Below, in pieces: positions 24,130 to 35,800 of a stretch of DNA of 64,000 nt. The stretch is from Carallia brachiata. Taxonomy: Eukaryota > Streptophyta > Magnoliopsida > Malpighiales > Rhizophoraceae. Both the position numbers and the translations under genes were made by a program. How positions within the stretch are numbered: position 1 is the stretch's first letter; every line of letters begins with the position of its first letter. The stretch lies in assembly GCA_021464245.1 (NCBI GenBank), contig JADCRB010000114.1, positions 1,798,001 through 1,862,000 on the forward strand, read 5' to 3'. The notes beneath the pieces are model-generated. The model did no database searches. It was not told the origin of the DNA and saw only the letters and a list, made by a program, of their open reading frames with translations.

Positions 24130-27060
24130 ATGGCTTCTGGAGAAGGGAGGCATCGCCGTGATAGTCTTGTGCCTCTTGCTACATTGATCAGCAGGGAGAT
24201 GAAGACTGAGAAGATGGAAAAACCAATTATAAGATATGGTCATGCTGCCCAGTCTAAAAAAGGAGAGGATTATTTCCTGATAAAAACGGATTGTCAGCGA
24301 GTACCTGGGAATTCAGCATCAACTTTTTCTGTGTTTGCGGTAATGTTCACTCACCTCAATCTTATAATGTATTTTAATTTTGAAAAATCTGCAATTTGTT
24401 TTCAATTTTTTTGATGCATCATTAAGCTGCAAGCGCGCTATATTGGATGTCTTCAGTTTGATGATGTATATTGGCGATTTTTCTTTAGGCTTATGTTTCT
24501 TTTCATAAGAACATTTTCTGCTCTAAGTTTTAGTTGGGATTTTCCTTTTCTACCAACCCATATTATTCTGCAGTTATTCATGGCAGCTATAGCTCCAAAC
24601 TTTTCCTTTTTTTGGTTGCCCCTTTTTGGGTGATCCACTCCACTGATTTGTACCTATTGGAAAAAGTTCAAGTGTGAAATCTTTGCAAGTTAAGTAATTA
24701 TGTTCAATAACATTTTTTAAAGGTAGTGCACCTGTGTATGTTTCTTTATCCATCTTTCCTTTCCTATAAGGTCGTCAAGGTTCTCTTCTACTTATCAGAT
24801 CTTTGACGGGCACAATGGCAATGCTGCGGCAATTTACACAAGAGAGAATTTGTTAAACCATGTTTTGGGTGCTATTCCGCGTGGGCTAGGGAGGGATGAG
24901 TGGCTTCATGCTTTACCTCGGGCTTTAGTTGCTGGATTTGTGAAGACTGACAAGGAGTTTCAGAGCAGAGGCATGCATTCATATCCCTAAACTCTAATCT
25001 TATTTTTAATTGTTATATCCTAATCTTTACCTTGTGATTTTCCTTGGATAAAATTAATGGTGTCTTCATTTATAAATGTCTTCAGGAGAAATGTCAGGTA
25101 CCACTGCAACATTCGTAGTTGTTGATGGATGGACAGTTACTGTTGCATCTGTTGGAGACTCCCGCTGCATATTAGACACTCAGGGTAGTAATGTTTCCGC
25201 CTTAACTGTTGACCATAGGCTTGAGGAGAATGCAGAGGAGTATGTTTCTATTTTGAAGACAATTCATTTTTTCCATAGTATGGGAAAGAAATTAATCAGT
25301 TGTGAAATATGTGCAGGAGGGAGCGTGTTACTGCAAGTGGTGGGGAAGTTGGGAGGCTTAGCATATTTGGTGGTGCTGAGGTATCTTGTATTTTACATGT
25401 TCCCCTAACAATGAGTTTGACTGTTTCACATTCATTTGGATGAATCATATTGTTCGAAACAAATGAAATTTTGCTCACAAGAATTTTCTCAACTTTTTCA
25501 GATTGGTCCTCTCCGTTGTTGGCCAGGAGGTTTATGCCTTTCTAGGTCAATTGGGGACATGGATGTTGGAGAGTTTATAGTTCCTATTCCATATGTCAAG
25601 CAAGTAAAGGTTAGCATCCTTTTGCTTTTATGTTTTAGATATTCTTGCTTCACTGTATATTTGCCTTTCTATTTTCCTTGATTGTGAATTCCATGCACTT
25701 GTGCTGATATATATATATATATATATATATTAACCACAGAATGAACTCTGAAATTCCCTTTTCCAAACAGCTACCACATGCAGGTGGAAGGCTTATAATT
25801 GCTTCTGATGGCATCTGGGATGCCTTGTCCTCCGACATTACAGCTAAGGCTTGTCGTGGGTTGCCAGCTGAACTTGCTGCTAGACAAGTTGTGAAGGTGA
25901 TAAAACGTTTCTTCTCTGTAGACCCTTTCTAGTCCTGTTTAAATTGGAAAGACCTTTTAAGTTTCAACACAGTGTAGAGAGGCATATGTACTGACTTGTG
26001 GCCATGAGATGCCATAGTGATATTTAGGGTGGTATATTGCTTATCTTATAAAAGATGCTTGAGATTCTAACTGCAGTGGATTGATTGCTTCCAGGAAGCA
26101 CTAAGGACGAGGGGACTGAAGGATGACACAACCTGCATAGTTGTAGATATGATTCCTCCTGACAATTCAACGCAGCCTGCTGCACCTCCTCCTAAGAAGC
26201 AAAACAAGCTAGCTGCCTTATTATTTAGGAAGAAGTCCCGGGACTCTGCCAATAAGCTTTCAAAAAAGCTTTCTGCTGTGAGTATTGTGGAAGAACTTTT
26301 TGAAGAAGGCTCAGCAATGCTTGCTGAAAGGTTAATGCTGCCCTTTTTGCACAATGATGTCCCGACTTTGATTTGTCTTCCCATCTTATACAACACCCTT
26401 TGTTTATCCTGTTTATCATGGGACCTAGATAACAACTTTGTGAAAAGACATAGTTGCTAGAGCCCAGAGCTCCTTGATGATCACCATCAAAATTATCACA
26501 ACTCCCTTTTATGTGGTTTATATCGGTGGCTTAGTTTTGTTGATTACAGGATTAGTTCTTCCAAACTAGAATGATTAACCCTTTCGGAAAATATCTTTTG
26601 AAAATTTGTGAAATTTGTAAATCTAATTCGAATGTTTCATATTTGTGACTGTTTTATAGTTTATGATTGTTCCATGATTCCAGCTTTGCAAGTACTGATT
26701 ACACCCATCTGCATGTAATTTGGAGGGTAGTAGGCAAACCTGGGCAGCAACAAAAGTGACCATTGTGATCTTTGTTTCATGACCTTGAATCTTACAATCA
26801 TGGTTATGTCTGAACTTTTTCTTTTTCATGCATAGTGCAGACTGGGGAATGACAAGTCTTCAACGAACAAAACATCTGGTCTTTTCACCTGTGCAATATG
26901 TCAAGTTGACCTTGCCCCAAGTGAAGGGGTATCTGTTCATGCTGGTGGAATCTTCTCCACTGGATCAACGCCTTGGCAAGGGCCTTTCCTCTGTGCTGAT
27001 TGCCGCAACAAGAAGGATGCCATGGAAGGCAAACGCCCAAGTGGAGTTAAAGTGGCATAA
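24130..27060 (+). CDS. Protein phosphatase 2C (PP2C12/PP2C15-like) with Cys4 tail
   Basis: Eight exons by hand: 24130-24339, 24799-24970, 25086-25239, 25317-25380, 25502-25609, 25771-25896, 26095-26330 and 26841-27060. The product is about 429 aa, the length of Arabidopsis 'probable protein phosphatase 2C 12/15' proteins. PP2C motifs run in order: RYGHAAQSKKGED (35-47, metal-binding Glu/Asp), FDGHNG (72-77), SGTTA, SVGDSR, VDHRLEE, LSRSIGD, ASDGIWD (247-253) and DDTT (288-291). These include the acidic residues that bind the Mg/Mn pair, so it should be an active Ser/Thr phosphatase. After the domain is a Lys/Ser-rich linker, then CAIC and CADC spaced by 30 residues (374-411), a possible zinc site. 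Intron 2 is GC-AG; the rest are GT-AG. The last 3' splice site is TGCAG at 26836-26840, chosen because it keeps frame. Confidence 0.92.
24971..25085 (+). other. GC-AG intron (intron 2 of the PP2C gene)
   Basis: Exon 2 ends CAGAGCAGAG and the intron starts GCATGC. No GT gives the conserved SRGE(M/T)SGTT join, whereas the GC donor does so exactly. The acceptor is TCTTCAG at 25079-25085. GC-AG introns are a small minority of plant introns. Confidence 0.75.
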
Positions 27061-28533
27061 TTTATTTATTGTTTCCCCCATTTTTTCTCCCCCTTAATTT
27101 TTTTCTAAAAAAACAATGTTTCCATAGGCCACTCAATATTTGAATTTTTTCATGGTGTGGAGCAAATGTATATAAAGTATTGTCGAGAAATGATGTAAAA
27201 TGAGTGGTAGCATTTGTCATTCGGAAGGGGTGAGTCTTGGTGTAATAGGTAAGTTAATCCATTGTGACAAGAGTTCGTTTGCTCAACTTGCAGAAATTGC
27301 CTCGCAAAAATGAAAGTAACTTTCATTTGCCCTTCGGGATGAGTTGGTTTATGAAGGGCAACATGAAGGGGTGACAGATTCGCATGCCATGGTCTAACTG
27401 TGTATGGCATAGTTGGTCGAGTAGCAACCGCAGCAACTGCATTCCATAGAGAGGCTGGCAACAGACACGGTTGTGCCACAGAGACTATTCTTCTGGGTTC
27501 ATCAATAGAAGTATAGATAATGACACCCAGCAATGGAAAAACTAAGAAGGTACTATTATGTTTGGGACTGTGTTAGGAACACTGATCCAGTTATTGAAGT
27601 TGGCAGCAAAACACGTTCTGGCTTTGATGATATTGACAGCAACTGTTATGTTTATGAATAGTGAGCATATCATGGTGGAGGCTATTAAGAAGTTCAGGTG
27701 CCTTCATTCTTTGTTTTTGACCTGGCACTATGAATTGTTGTAAATTGTCAATGTCTTGTATTGAACCATGTCCAGTGCAAGAGAGAAAGGCAAATAATCG
27801 AGCATTTTCATTCAAATCAATGAGCATTCTGTTTTTGGTACTTACAGTCTTTGCCTACACAATGACTGATCCATGTTACTGAACCGGTAGAGGAGCAAAC
27901 TCTATAGTATACTTAATAATGAAATCAATAAGCATTCTTGAAGCTTCAAGTAGAATGAGCACTTATTTTTATTTTTTTTTGTGTAAAATCAAAGATAGAT
28001 AGAATCGCATAAAATCATGATGTTTCATAAGATGCAAAATCTCATATAAGCAACTACTCAAGTATCCAAGCCCCTGACATGGTATGGAGCCTTCCAAATT
28101 TCTAAACATAGTGCCTTTAATTCTTATTTATTGGTGTTTTTTTTTCCCCTTGGTGGTAACAACTGGTGTCACATGTTACTTTTTTTTTTTCCTCTTTTGT
28201 CCATTAAGAGAGAGATTTAACAAGGTTGAAGTTCCAACTTCATGTCTCATCTAATTTTTTATAACTTTTTGGCTGCTATACTATATCTAGGATTTTGGTT
28301 TGACACTGACTCCACAAGTTGTTATCATTCTTGAAGAGTTTTATTAGGTGATTATGAGTCCGGAGTTGACCTGTTTATCGGAACCTTCGAATGTTAGTCA
28401 TGTCAGTAGTTGGGTTAGACCCTTTAATATAGAGGCCCAAACAAATATCGTAGTACAGGACACAAGAAAGGAAAAAAAAGAAGAAATGGGCCGAATATGA
28501 GAGGAGGAGTCTACGAGGAGGAGGAGGGATGAG
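27061..28533. other. PP2C 3' flank and intergenic DNA
   Basis: The presumed 3' UTR of the phosphatase gene is followed by unassigned DNA. It contains a diverged Au-SINE (27229-27345). Minus-strand frames at 27150-27533 and 27591-27827 overlap the SINE and UTR and lack recognisable domains. Confidence 0.5.
27229..27345 (+). mobile_element. Diverged Au-type SINE downstream of the PP2C gene
   Basis: GGTGAGTCTTGGTGTAATAG with TAAGTTAATCCATTGTGAC matches the Au-SINE head, with an A box. A decayed B box, GAGTTCGTTTGC, and CTTGCAGAAATTGCCTCGCA follow. No clear target duplication was found, so it is older than the copy at 8.9 kb. It may lie inside the PP2C 3' UTR. Confidence 0.5.
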
Positions 28534-28728
28534 AAAATTACTCAAATTGCTGGCCAGGCTTAGCCTGGTTGGCACCGGGGGCATGCGTATGCCTGCCCCT
28601 TTGGGCAGGTGGGGGGTTCAACCCCCACCTGCCCCCCCGCCCTTTGGTGACTTTATTCTGTCCCTTCCCTTACTGTAATACTCCTAATCGAGCTCTCCGA
28701 TGACTAAAAAAAAAAAATTACTCAAATT
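28534..28728 (+). mobile_element. GC-rich tRNA-derived SINE with 15-bp TSD
   Basis: The element (28549-28713) is flanked by a perfect 15-bp duplication, AAAATTACTCAAATT, at 28534-28548 and 28714-28728. The head, TTAGCCTGGTTGGCACCGGG, is A-box-like. GGTTCAACCCC is a B box set in a perfect 11-bp stem (GCAGGTGGGGG / CCCCCACCTGC). The tail is an A-run of about a dozen. This is a clean, fairly recent non-LTR insertion. The head differs from Au SINEs, so it belongs to another SINE family. Confidence 0.85.
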
Positions 28729-29249
28729 ATATAACTCATAACTTAATAGACTTCTTAATGAATAAAAAAAAATTTCTTTTTGCAATTTATAACAGGCAAT
28801 CGTGTCTTTTAAAAGTCAATTTAGCCATTAAAACTTGAACTGAAAAAAGATAATATAAGATTTATGAAAATAAACGCTACCTTTATTTTGCATCTTATAT
28901 CCTAGTAGACCTTGATCAAAATAGACAAATTATCCATAATGTGATAAGGAGAAGGTTGTATAGAATCTCGATAACTTTTTTGCTGAATTATCTTGATTCA
29001 TTTTTTTCAGGCAGATGATTTCTTACTGAACTATTCCTACATGTTACAACAGCGTATTTTATTTGTTCAGATAACAACGTTATAAGAAAATGAACTCTCC
29101 TCTACTGAGTTGTTATAGGGATCGTGCTCACCAGACGGTAATGTTGACACTGTTCACTGTCAGATGCATGGTGCCACTGGACAATCTTCTAACGTTGTAG
29201 AAAAACATAACAGCAAAGCAATAAAAAGGACTTTTGTCTTGGATTATGG

Positions 29250-29918
29250 GATTTAATTAGAGGTGTCAAAATTTGATCCGACTGATGGGTTGATTCGAAC
29301 CTACTCGAAAAAATACGACTCGAACCCCACTCGAAAAATGACATAACCCGAAATAACCCGAACTCGAAATGACCCGAAAATCTTGGGTCAAACCCGAACC
29401 CAACCCTAACCCGATCCGTTTGACCCGAATTTTTTTTTTCTCAAGAGAATAAAAAAATAAAATAAAAAAATTTAACATATTTTATATTATAAAAAGTATA
29501 GATTCTATTATTTTTAATAGAAATCTTAATTATAAATTTTTTTAGAATATTTTGAAATTTTTTATACAATTTTAAATTTTATTTTAATTTTTTAGAATAT
29601 TTTAAAAGAAATTTCTTCAATTATTTTTTGATCATATAATTTTCTTTGATTTTTAAGAATTTTTAAGAAAATTTTTGAAATTTTCAAAATTTTTAATAAA
29701 AAATGTTACGTCATCATTTTTGATGACGTAGCCAACCTGTGGGTTGACCCGAATCCGAACCGAACTCGAAGTGATTCAACCCAAAATGAACCGAAGATAA
29801 CTTGACCCATAAGTAACCCAAACCGAAGCGACCCGAATCCAAAATGACCTAACCCAAATCCAAAGTGACCTAACCCAAATCCGACCCGACGACCCATTTT
29901 GACACCTATAGATTTAAC
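29250..29918. mobile_element. Non-autonomous hAT-like element rich in GACCCGAA words
   Basis: The termini TAGAGGTGTCAAAAT (29258 onward) and ATTTTGACACCTATA (to 29910) are inverted repeats. The flanks GATTTAAT (29250-29257) and GATTTAAC (29911-29918) form an 8-bp duplication with one mismatch, as for hAT elements. Both sub-terminal regions are arrays of variants of 'AACCCGAA/GACCCGAA', with an AT-rich centre. No transposase is seen. Confidence 0.75.
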
Positions 29919-30108
29919 CATTCGATCTCCGCAACAACAATCTTCATCATTCTATTATTGCAGCGACTGTCACCCCGATACTCTAGTATGCTTTGCATTA
30001 AGCAGATGTTCCTTGGGATTTATTACCGTCATCTCTTAATATAGTATGCTGTGATTTAAAGCCATACAGATGTGTATGCACTAAAAACTACTACTTTTAG
30101 ATTTAAAA

Positions 30109-30587
30109 GGTGCATTTGGTATATAAATTGGATAGTATGGTATATAATAGTATGAGTTAATATAATATAAGATAAGTTAAATTATTAATTTATATTATTA
30201 TATTTGGATGTCATTAATTAATATAGAATAATTATTCTATTTAATATTTGGATAATATGAGATAAAATAGTATAATATATTAAAATGACTTTTTACCCTT
30301 AAAAATAATTGATTTACATTTACTATTAATTTTAATATTTTTATTAAAAATAATTAAAATTAAGTAATAAAATTAATATTTATTTTACATGTTATTATAC
30401 ATTATATTGTTTATAATTTCGCAATTTTAAATAAAAATATTTTTAAAAATTAAGCATTAATTTTATTTATACAAATAAATTTTAATATATCAAAGAAAAG
30501 AGATTAATATTTTTTTAATTTTTTGAGGAAAAAATTAAATAAATTTTAAGATATAAATTTTCAAATTTATATGAAAGAAAATGAAAG

Positions 30588-30622
<35 letters not shown>

Positions 30623-31124
30623 GGAGAGAGAAAGGAAGGGATGAAGGAGGAGAGAGGAGAGAGAAAGGAAAGAGAGAGAGATGAGAAGTGAGAGAGAGAG
30701 AAGGGAGGAGAGAGAAAGGGAAGAGAGAGAGAAGAGGGAGGAGAGAAAAAGGAAAGAGAGGGACGAGGAGAGAGAAATGAAAGAGGGAGGAGAGAGAAAG
30801 GAAAGAAAGAGAGAAGATGAGAGAGAAATAAATTTTTTAAATTTTATGTTAATTTTTTAAAAAATATTTTAATTAAGAGGAATTTTAGTCAATATATAAT
30901 TTATTAACACTAGTTCATGGTATGTGATAGAGTAGCTCATAGAAGTGAGAGGGATGGTACCATCACATATTCATAGGATAGTACTTTCCCATATTCATGG
31001 GATAGTAAGCTCATACTAGTTTATTTTTATATTTATCTTATTAACCAACTAAACATAAGCGAAAGTGAGATAATTGACTACTAGCCTATTCTATTCTATT
31101 CTATTTTGTAAAACAAACGCACCC
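30109..31124. mobile_element. MITE-like element containing a polypurine tract
   Basis: GGTGCATTTGG on the left and CAAACGCACCC on the right are imperfect inverted ends. The interior is AT-rich with a 240-bp purine block. The target duplication is not resolved (AAAA flanks both ends). The class is uncertain. Confidence 0.4.
30585..30832 (+). repeat. Polypurine (GA-rich) tract
   Basis: Nearly 250 bases of almost pure purine on the plus strand, starting with a perfect GA run (about 30593-30619). It continues as variants of GAGAGAAAGGA. It is simple-sequence expansion inside the MITE-like element. Confidence 0.9.
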
Positions 31125-33634
31125 AAAAGGTCTTGATCTGGGCTGATCCCTATTGAAGGGAAGTGAGTTGGACCACTGAATGGAGGGGTATATGGGTTGG
31201 GCTTTGTGACTTGCTAGACAGAGCGAAGTTATGAAGTATTGTGGTGGGTCCCAGAATTAGCATTTCGATGTTTAAGTCAGTTATATGTGTAAGGATGAAT
31301 AATTAAGTTATTTAAAAGGTATGATATCATTACTTTGAGAATAATATTTTTTACAGTATTCATAGGTAATTTAGTATGTCCCTATTAACTGAAAGAAGAT
31401 ATACCTAAGAGAGGTATGTCTTCTATGGTTAACGGGTTTCGTGTACCCTGGGTAGTACTTAAGGTATCTTTTGTTGAGGTCTTTCCAGTGGTTTGGGCTT
31501 TAGCCCAATGACGTTGGGTTTTAGCCTTATCCTTATCACATTTTTATAAGTTTTAATGTGTTTGATCTCATACTTAGTAAAATTAATAAGAACTTATAAA
31601 AACAGTTTGAACTGAGGAAAAAATTGATTTTAATTTTATTTTTGGTGATAAAAGAGGATCAAGCCCAGGTTCAGGAGCTATATCATGGGAAAAGAAACCC
31701 CACTAATGCATCCAAAATAAACTTCAACACCCTTGCAGACTAGGAAACATAAACTTGTAATTCTTCTATAAACATGTTGAAACTAAATATTCCACTTCTT
31801 TTCTGCAACTCTTGGCAACTTTTTATCAAATTTACTTGCAGATTGCAGATGCGTGTTAGGTATACTTCTCAAAATACAATCCATAGCCAAGAATTCACTT
31901 CCAAAATAATATACCTGAAACCTACCAAGCAAGGAGGAGCTTGGTATATTAATAAAAAATCAGTAGATAACAAGTGAAATGGGGGACAAGGAATATCTGA
32001 GCCAGTACAATGGACAAGTATTGTGAGCAACATTAGCTAACCTACTAATATACTTCCATCTTACATATGACAAAAGTAATAACAGCCTATTGATATCCCT
32101 ATAGTGCTTGTTATATCTTTATAGATCTTTTGATGTCCTTATTATGGTTTATATATCTTTATACATCCTTAGAATGAATTAATAGACTAGGACCAATGAA
32201 GCTGCCAAATCCATCTATTGACTTGGAATTTATCCAAGATGTGGATGTGATCCAAACATCTATGACTTTTTTTCCTATTTATGAGTCCAAAAATGTTGTC
32301 CTTTATGCATGCAATAGCCAATAGTTGCTTTTATCTCTTTTATTTTTTGTCAAATTTTTGGTTGCTTGATCGTTATAAGGACAACATCGAACATATTGTG
32401 TAACGATGAGTTCCAACTCACTGATACCATTCATGGTAGTTGTTGGATACTTGGATTGTCAACTTCATAGTAGACAAAATATTGCCCCTTTTGATGTTCC
32501 ATGGCTATTATTATAGAGAATAAACAAGGCTGGGAAAGAAATAGGGGTTGTGCTCATAGAGAATAAATGAATTCTATTTTAGGATGTCAAAAGGAAGGTA
32601 TATCAGAAGCAATTGTAGTTAATGCAGAGAGAGACAAAGTGAAAAAGAGAGAGAGAGTTTGATTTAAACTCTTGAGGCTGAGGTTCTTTGTTCTATATAG
32701 TTAATGCTAATGTGATTGTATTTTATAATGTATTATTGTTGTAGAGCACCTGTTTGAACTCTTAGTCTATAGGATGTCTGTATTTGATGTCTAAATTTAC
32801 AATTGACTATTGAGTTTTTGAGTTTTGTTTAAATAGCTTTTTTTTTTTCCTACTATTGTTGCAAATTGTTGGTTTGTGTCAACCATTGAATGAGCCAAAA
32901 TATTTTGAGGCGAGAGATTATACAAATGGAGAATATGGATATAAAAAAAGGGGAGATATTTTTTGATAATTTATCTTTTGAAATTGTCTAGCTCATGTCA
33001 CTTTATTTTTCTGTGTTTTATTTTTTACTTGACTTCTTTTTCTGTAAGAGTTAATTTCTATTATAGAAGGTCTAATTTATGCATATATCAAACCACAGTA
33101 TCATTTGGTCATAATTTTAGTTACGAAGCTACTGCTTTTAAAGTTAATGATCTTTATTATGATGTGTTTATCATTAAAATCCTGTTGTGGTTCTTACTAA
33201 AACTTAATTTGATTTTAAAGATTAATTAGGGAGTAACAATATTCCTAACACAAAAGAGGAGTGAGTTGAGGCTAGTTGTGAGATTGTGAAAACTATGTTT
33301 TCACAAGTTGTCATGGTTACTTGTGTGGATACCGTATTTGGGGAAAGAAATAGAAGGAACAGTTAAACAATGCAGGTTGCTACCTATGATGACAACTAAA
33401 CATAAATTTTTAGATGAAATGTATAAATTTGCATAAATCATGGTAGTTATCATCATATTTGTTTTATAACACCTTGCTTCCAAAAATTGTCGGGCATCAT
33501 TTAAGAAGTGAATAGTACATCCCATATAATCTGGCTTACTATTTTTTTTAATCATAAAATATGTTCAAATGTTAAAAGAAGATCCAAATTAAAAAGAAAA
33601 AAATAAAATAAAAGATTGAAGGTATAATTGTTAA
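31125..33634. other. Intergenic AT-rich DNA
   Basis: No recognised gene. The short frames at 31774 and 32963 are AT-rich and hydrophobic without motifs. Confidence 0.5.
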
Positions 33635-33639
33635 GGTAA

Positions 33640-33959
33640 TATTAGGAGTTAGTGTGGATAAGAGTAATTTAGGGAGTTTGTTACTACTGTTAATAAGTTT
33701 GTTAGTGTAAATGTCCAGGTGTCAAGTGTTGATTGGATATAATCCATACTGTTACGTACCATTAGTAGATGCCATCTATTCTTTTAACGGACGTTAAAAT
33801 TGTAACTCTTTTCCATATAATTGCCATTGACGGCGAAAACAATCTATAAAAGAATAAAAAATCAAATTCTATTTCTCTCTCTAATGTTTCTTTCTTTTCT
33901 CTATCTAAATTTCTTTTCTGCTCGATCTCAATCTGTTTAAATTGATCTAAACCCTAACA
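33640..33959 (+). repeat. 5' LTR
   Basis: Starts TATTAGGAG and ends CCCTAACA; the ends are an imperfect inverted repeat, one base off TGTTAGG/CCTAACA. A CT-rich segment precedes its 3' end. Confidence 0.9.
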
Positions 33960-33963
33960 AGTT

Positions 33964-33975
33964 TGGTATCAGAGC
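33964..33975 (+). other. Primer binding site (initiator tRNA-Met type)
   Basis: TGGTATCAGAGC lies five bases after the 5' LTR; this word complements the 3' end of plant initiator tRNA-Met. Confidence 0.85.
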
Positions 33976-34033
33976 AACCACGATCTTGGCGAGAAAAACA
34001 AAAGCAGTGTTAGCATCCACAGCAGCTTCCTCA

Positions 34034-34930
34034 ATGGCATCTGAATAGGTGTTGCGTCATCTTGAGGAGCAAATGGCTCAAATGCAGGCCCTAATCCAAG
34101 AGCAAGAAACCCGCACCACGCAAATGCAGACTTCACAAGAGGTCAGGCTTAATCAGCAATATCTTCGATTTTCACAACTTATGGAGTTCTTGTTCAAAAG
34201 ATTTGGCGATGAACCCGAAAGAAACCGACTGGGTGAAGTGGGGGCCAGCGGATCTAGTGAAGGAGTTAGGGTTTAGCAAGATTTTACAGGAATTTTGCTT
34301 ACCCTCAAGAATTTTGTAGTTAATGTAGAGAATGGTAATGGCCAAAAATAGAATCTTGTAGATGTGGAAAATGGAAACGGCGGGAAATAGGGTATGACAG
34401 ATAATGTGGGTTGGGGGTCACGGGTCACTTTGCCATACTTTGAAGGTTTGAATTCTCGGGAATGAGTAGTTAAATGTAATCGCTATTTTTGACTTAACAA
34501 TGTTCAAGAAGATGCAAAAGTGGAGTTAGCGGCAGTGTATCTTGGTGAACGACTGGAGGCGTGGTTTCGGGGGTGGCTACTGGATCAAAATACAGTAACG
34601 TGGGAAAAATTTTCCGATGACCTCTGTGTGCGATTTAGTGGAGGCAAGTTGGTGAGTGTGGTGGAAGAATTCAATAAGCTGACACAAGGAGGCACAGTCA
34701 TAGAGTATCAAGAAAAATTTGAGGATCTTAAGTCCTTAATGAACCATGCAAATCCCAATTTAAATGAAGAGTGCTTTATAGATAGTTTTATAAGTGGGTT
34801 GAATGAGACTATTAAGCCTGCAATGAAGATGACCCAACCTAGATCATTGGCTCATTTGTATGAATTAGCAAGGTTGTAGGAAGAGTTGGTGGAAGGGTAT
34901 AACAAGCAACACAAGTCAATCAGATCTGAC
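34034..34930 (+). pseudogene. gag of the gypsy element
   Basis: The ATG at 34034 is followed four codons later by a TAG. A coiled-coil-like Gln/Met-rich head (LEEQMAQMQALIQEQE) is followed at 34520-34879 by a retrotransposon-gag domain with LEAWFRGWLLDQNTVTWEKF and QGGTVIEYQEKFEDL. The zinc-knuckle region near 35095-35140 keeps GERYF and HQC, but one of its Cys codons and an adjacent Arg codon appear mutated (TAT, TGA). It is non-functional. Confidence 0.85.
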
Positions 34931-35152
34931 TATTAGAATGCTGGGACTTTTGCTACTCCAAAAGCAAATTCCTACTTTCCAAAGGCAAACCCACCAAGAG
35001 GTACTATTAAAACGAAAGTGATGAAACCAGCGCCGATGACAACAAGAACCATCGAGCACAAAGGAGCTACAGATGGCTACAAGAAGCCTAACCCATGTTT
35101 TTGATATGGAGAGCGCTACTTTCTAGCACATCAATGTACTAGGAAACAATCT

Positions 35153-35695
35153 TTGAGGATAATGGAGTTAAAAGAAGTTGAATTGGAAGACGAGACAGAT
35201 GACTTGGAACCAAATAATGGTGAGGAGATTGGCTATGATTTTATGGTAGCACTATCAATTAATGGGCTAACTAGGGATGCTGGTGACAATACATTGCAGA
35301 TCATAGGGCAAGCAGGGAAGCGTAGTCTGATCATTCTTATTGATACATGGGCTACTAGTAGTTTTACAGATGCCAATACGGCCAGTGAACTCAACTATTC
35401 AGTAGTGGACACTCGACCTATTTTGGTAAAGATAACTAATGGCCATAATATGAGGAGTTAAGAAAAGTGTTGTTATTTTGTGTGGAAGATGCATGGACAC
35501 CAATTTGTTACTGAGTTGCGGTTAATATCATTGGATATCTATGATATTATATTGGGATTTGATTGGATTAAAACCTTGGGCCCTATCACGTTGGATCCAA
35601 TTAAACTAAAATTATCTTTTACAAGGGAATGGAAGTTAGTGGAATTGTATGGTTTTACAAATTCAGATGCTCTCAGGTTTATGACTGAAAATTAG
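35153..35695 (+). pseudogene. Retropepsin-like protease region
   Basis: LIDTWATSSF stands where the family has Asp-Ser/Thr-Gly-Ala, so the active-site Gly is Trp here. Downstream YDIILGFDWI is the conserved ILG-FDW block. A TAA at 35459 separates the two halves. The protease would be inactive. Confidence 0.8.
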
Positions 35696-35800
35696 TTATA
35701 GAGTATTTTGAGAGGAAAAGAAGGGATAGCTCACACTCATATTATGACTATGGTGTCTACCGTGGAGAATTCAGCTTTGCCTAAAGTTTTATAGCAAGTC

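Noticed and set aside
28549..28713. tRNA gene suggested by A and B boxes
   Set aside because: No complete cloverleaf or anticodon arm; target duplication and A-tail identify a SINE.
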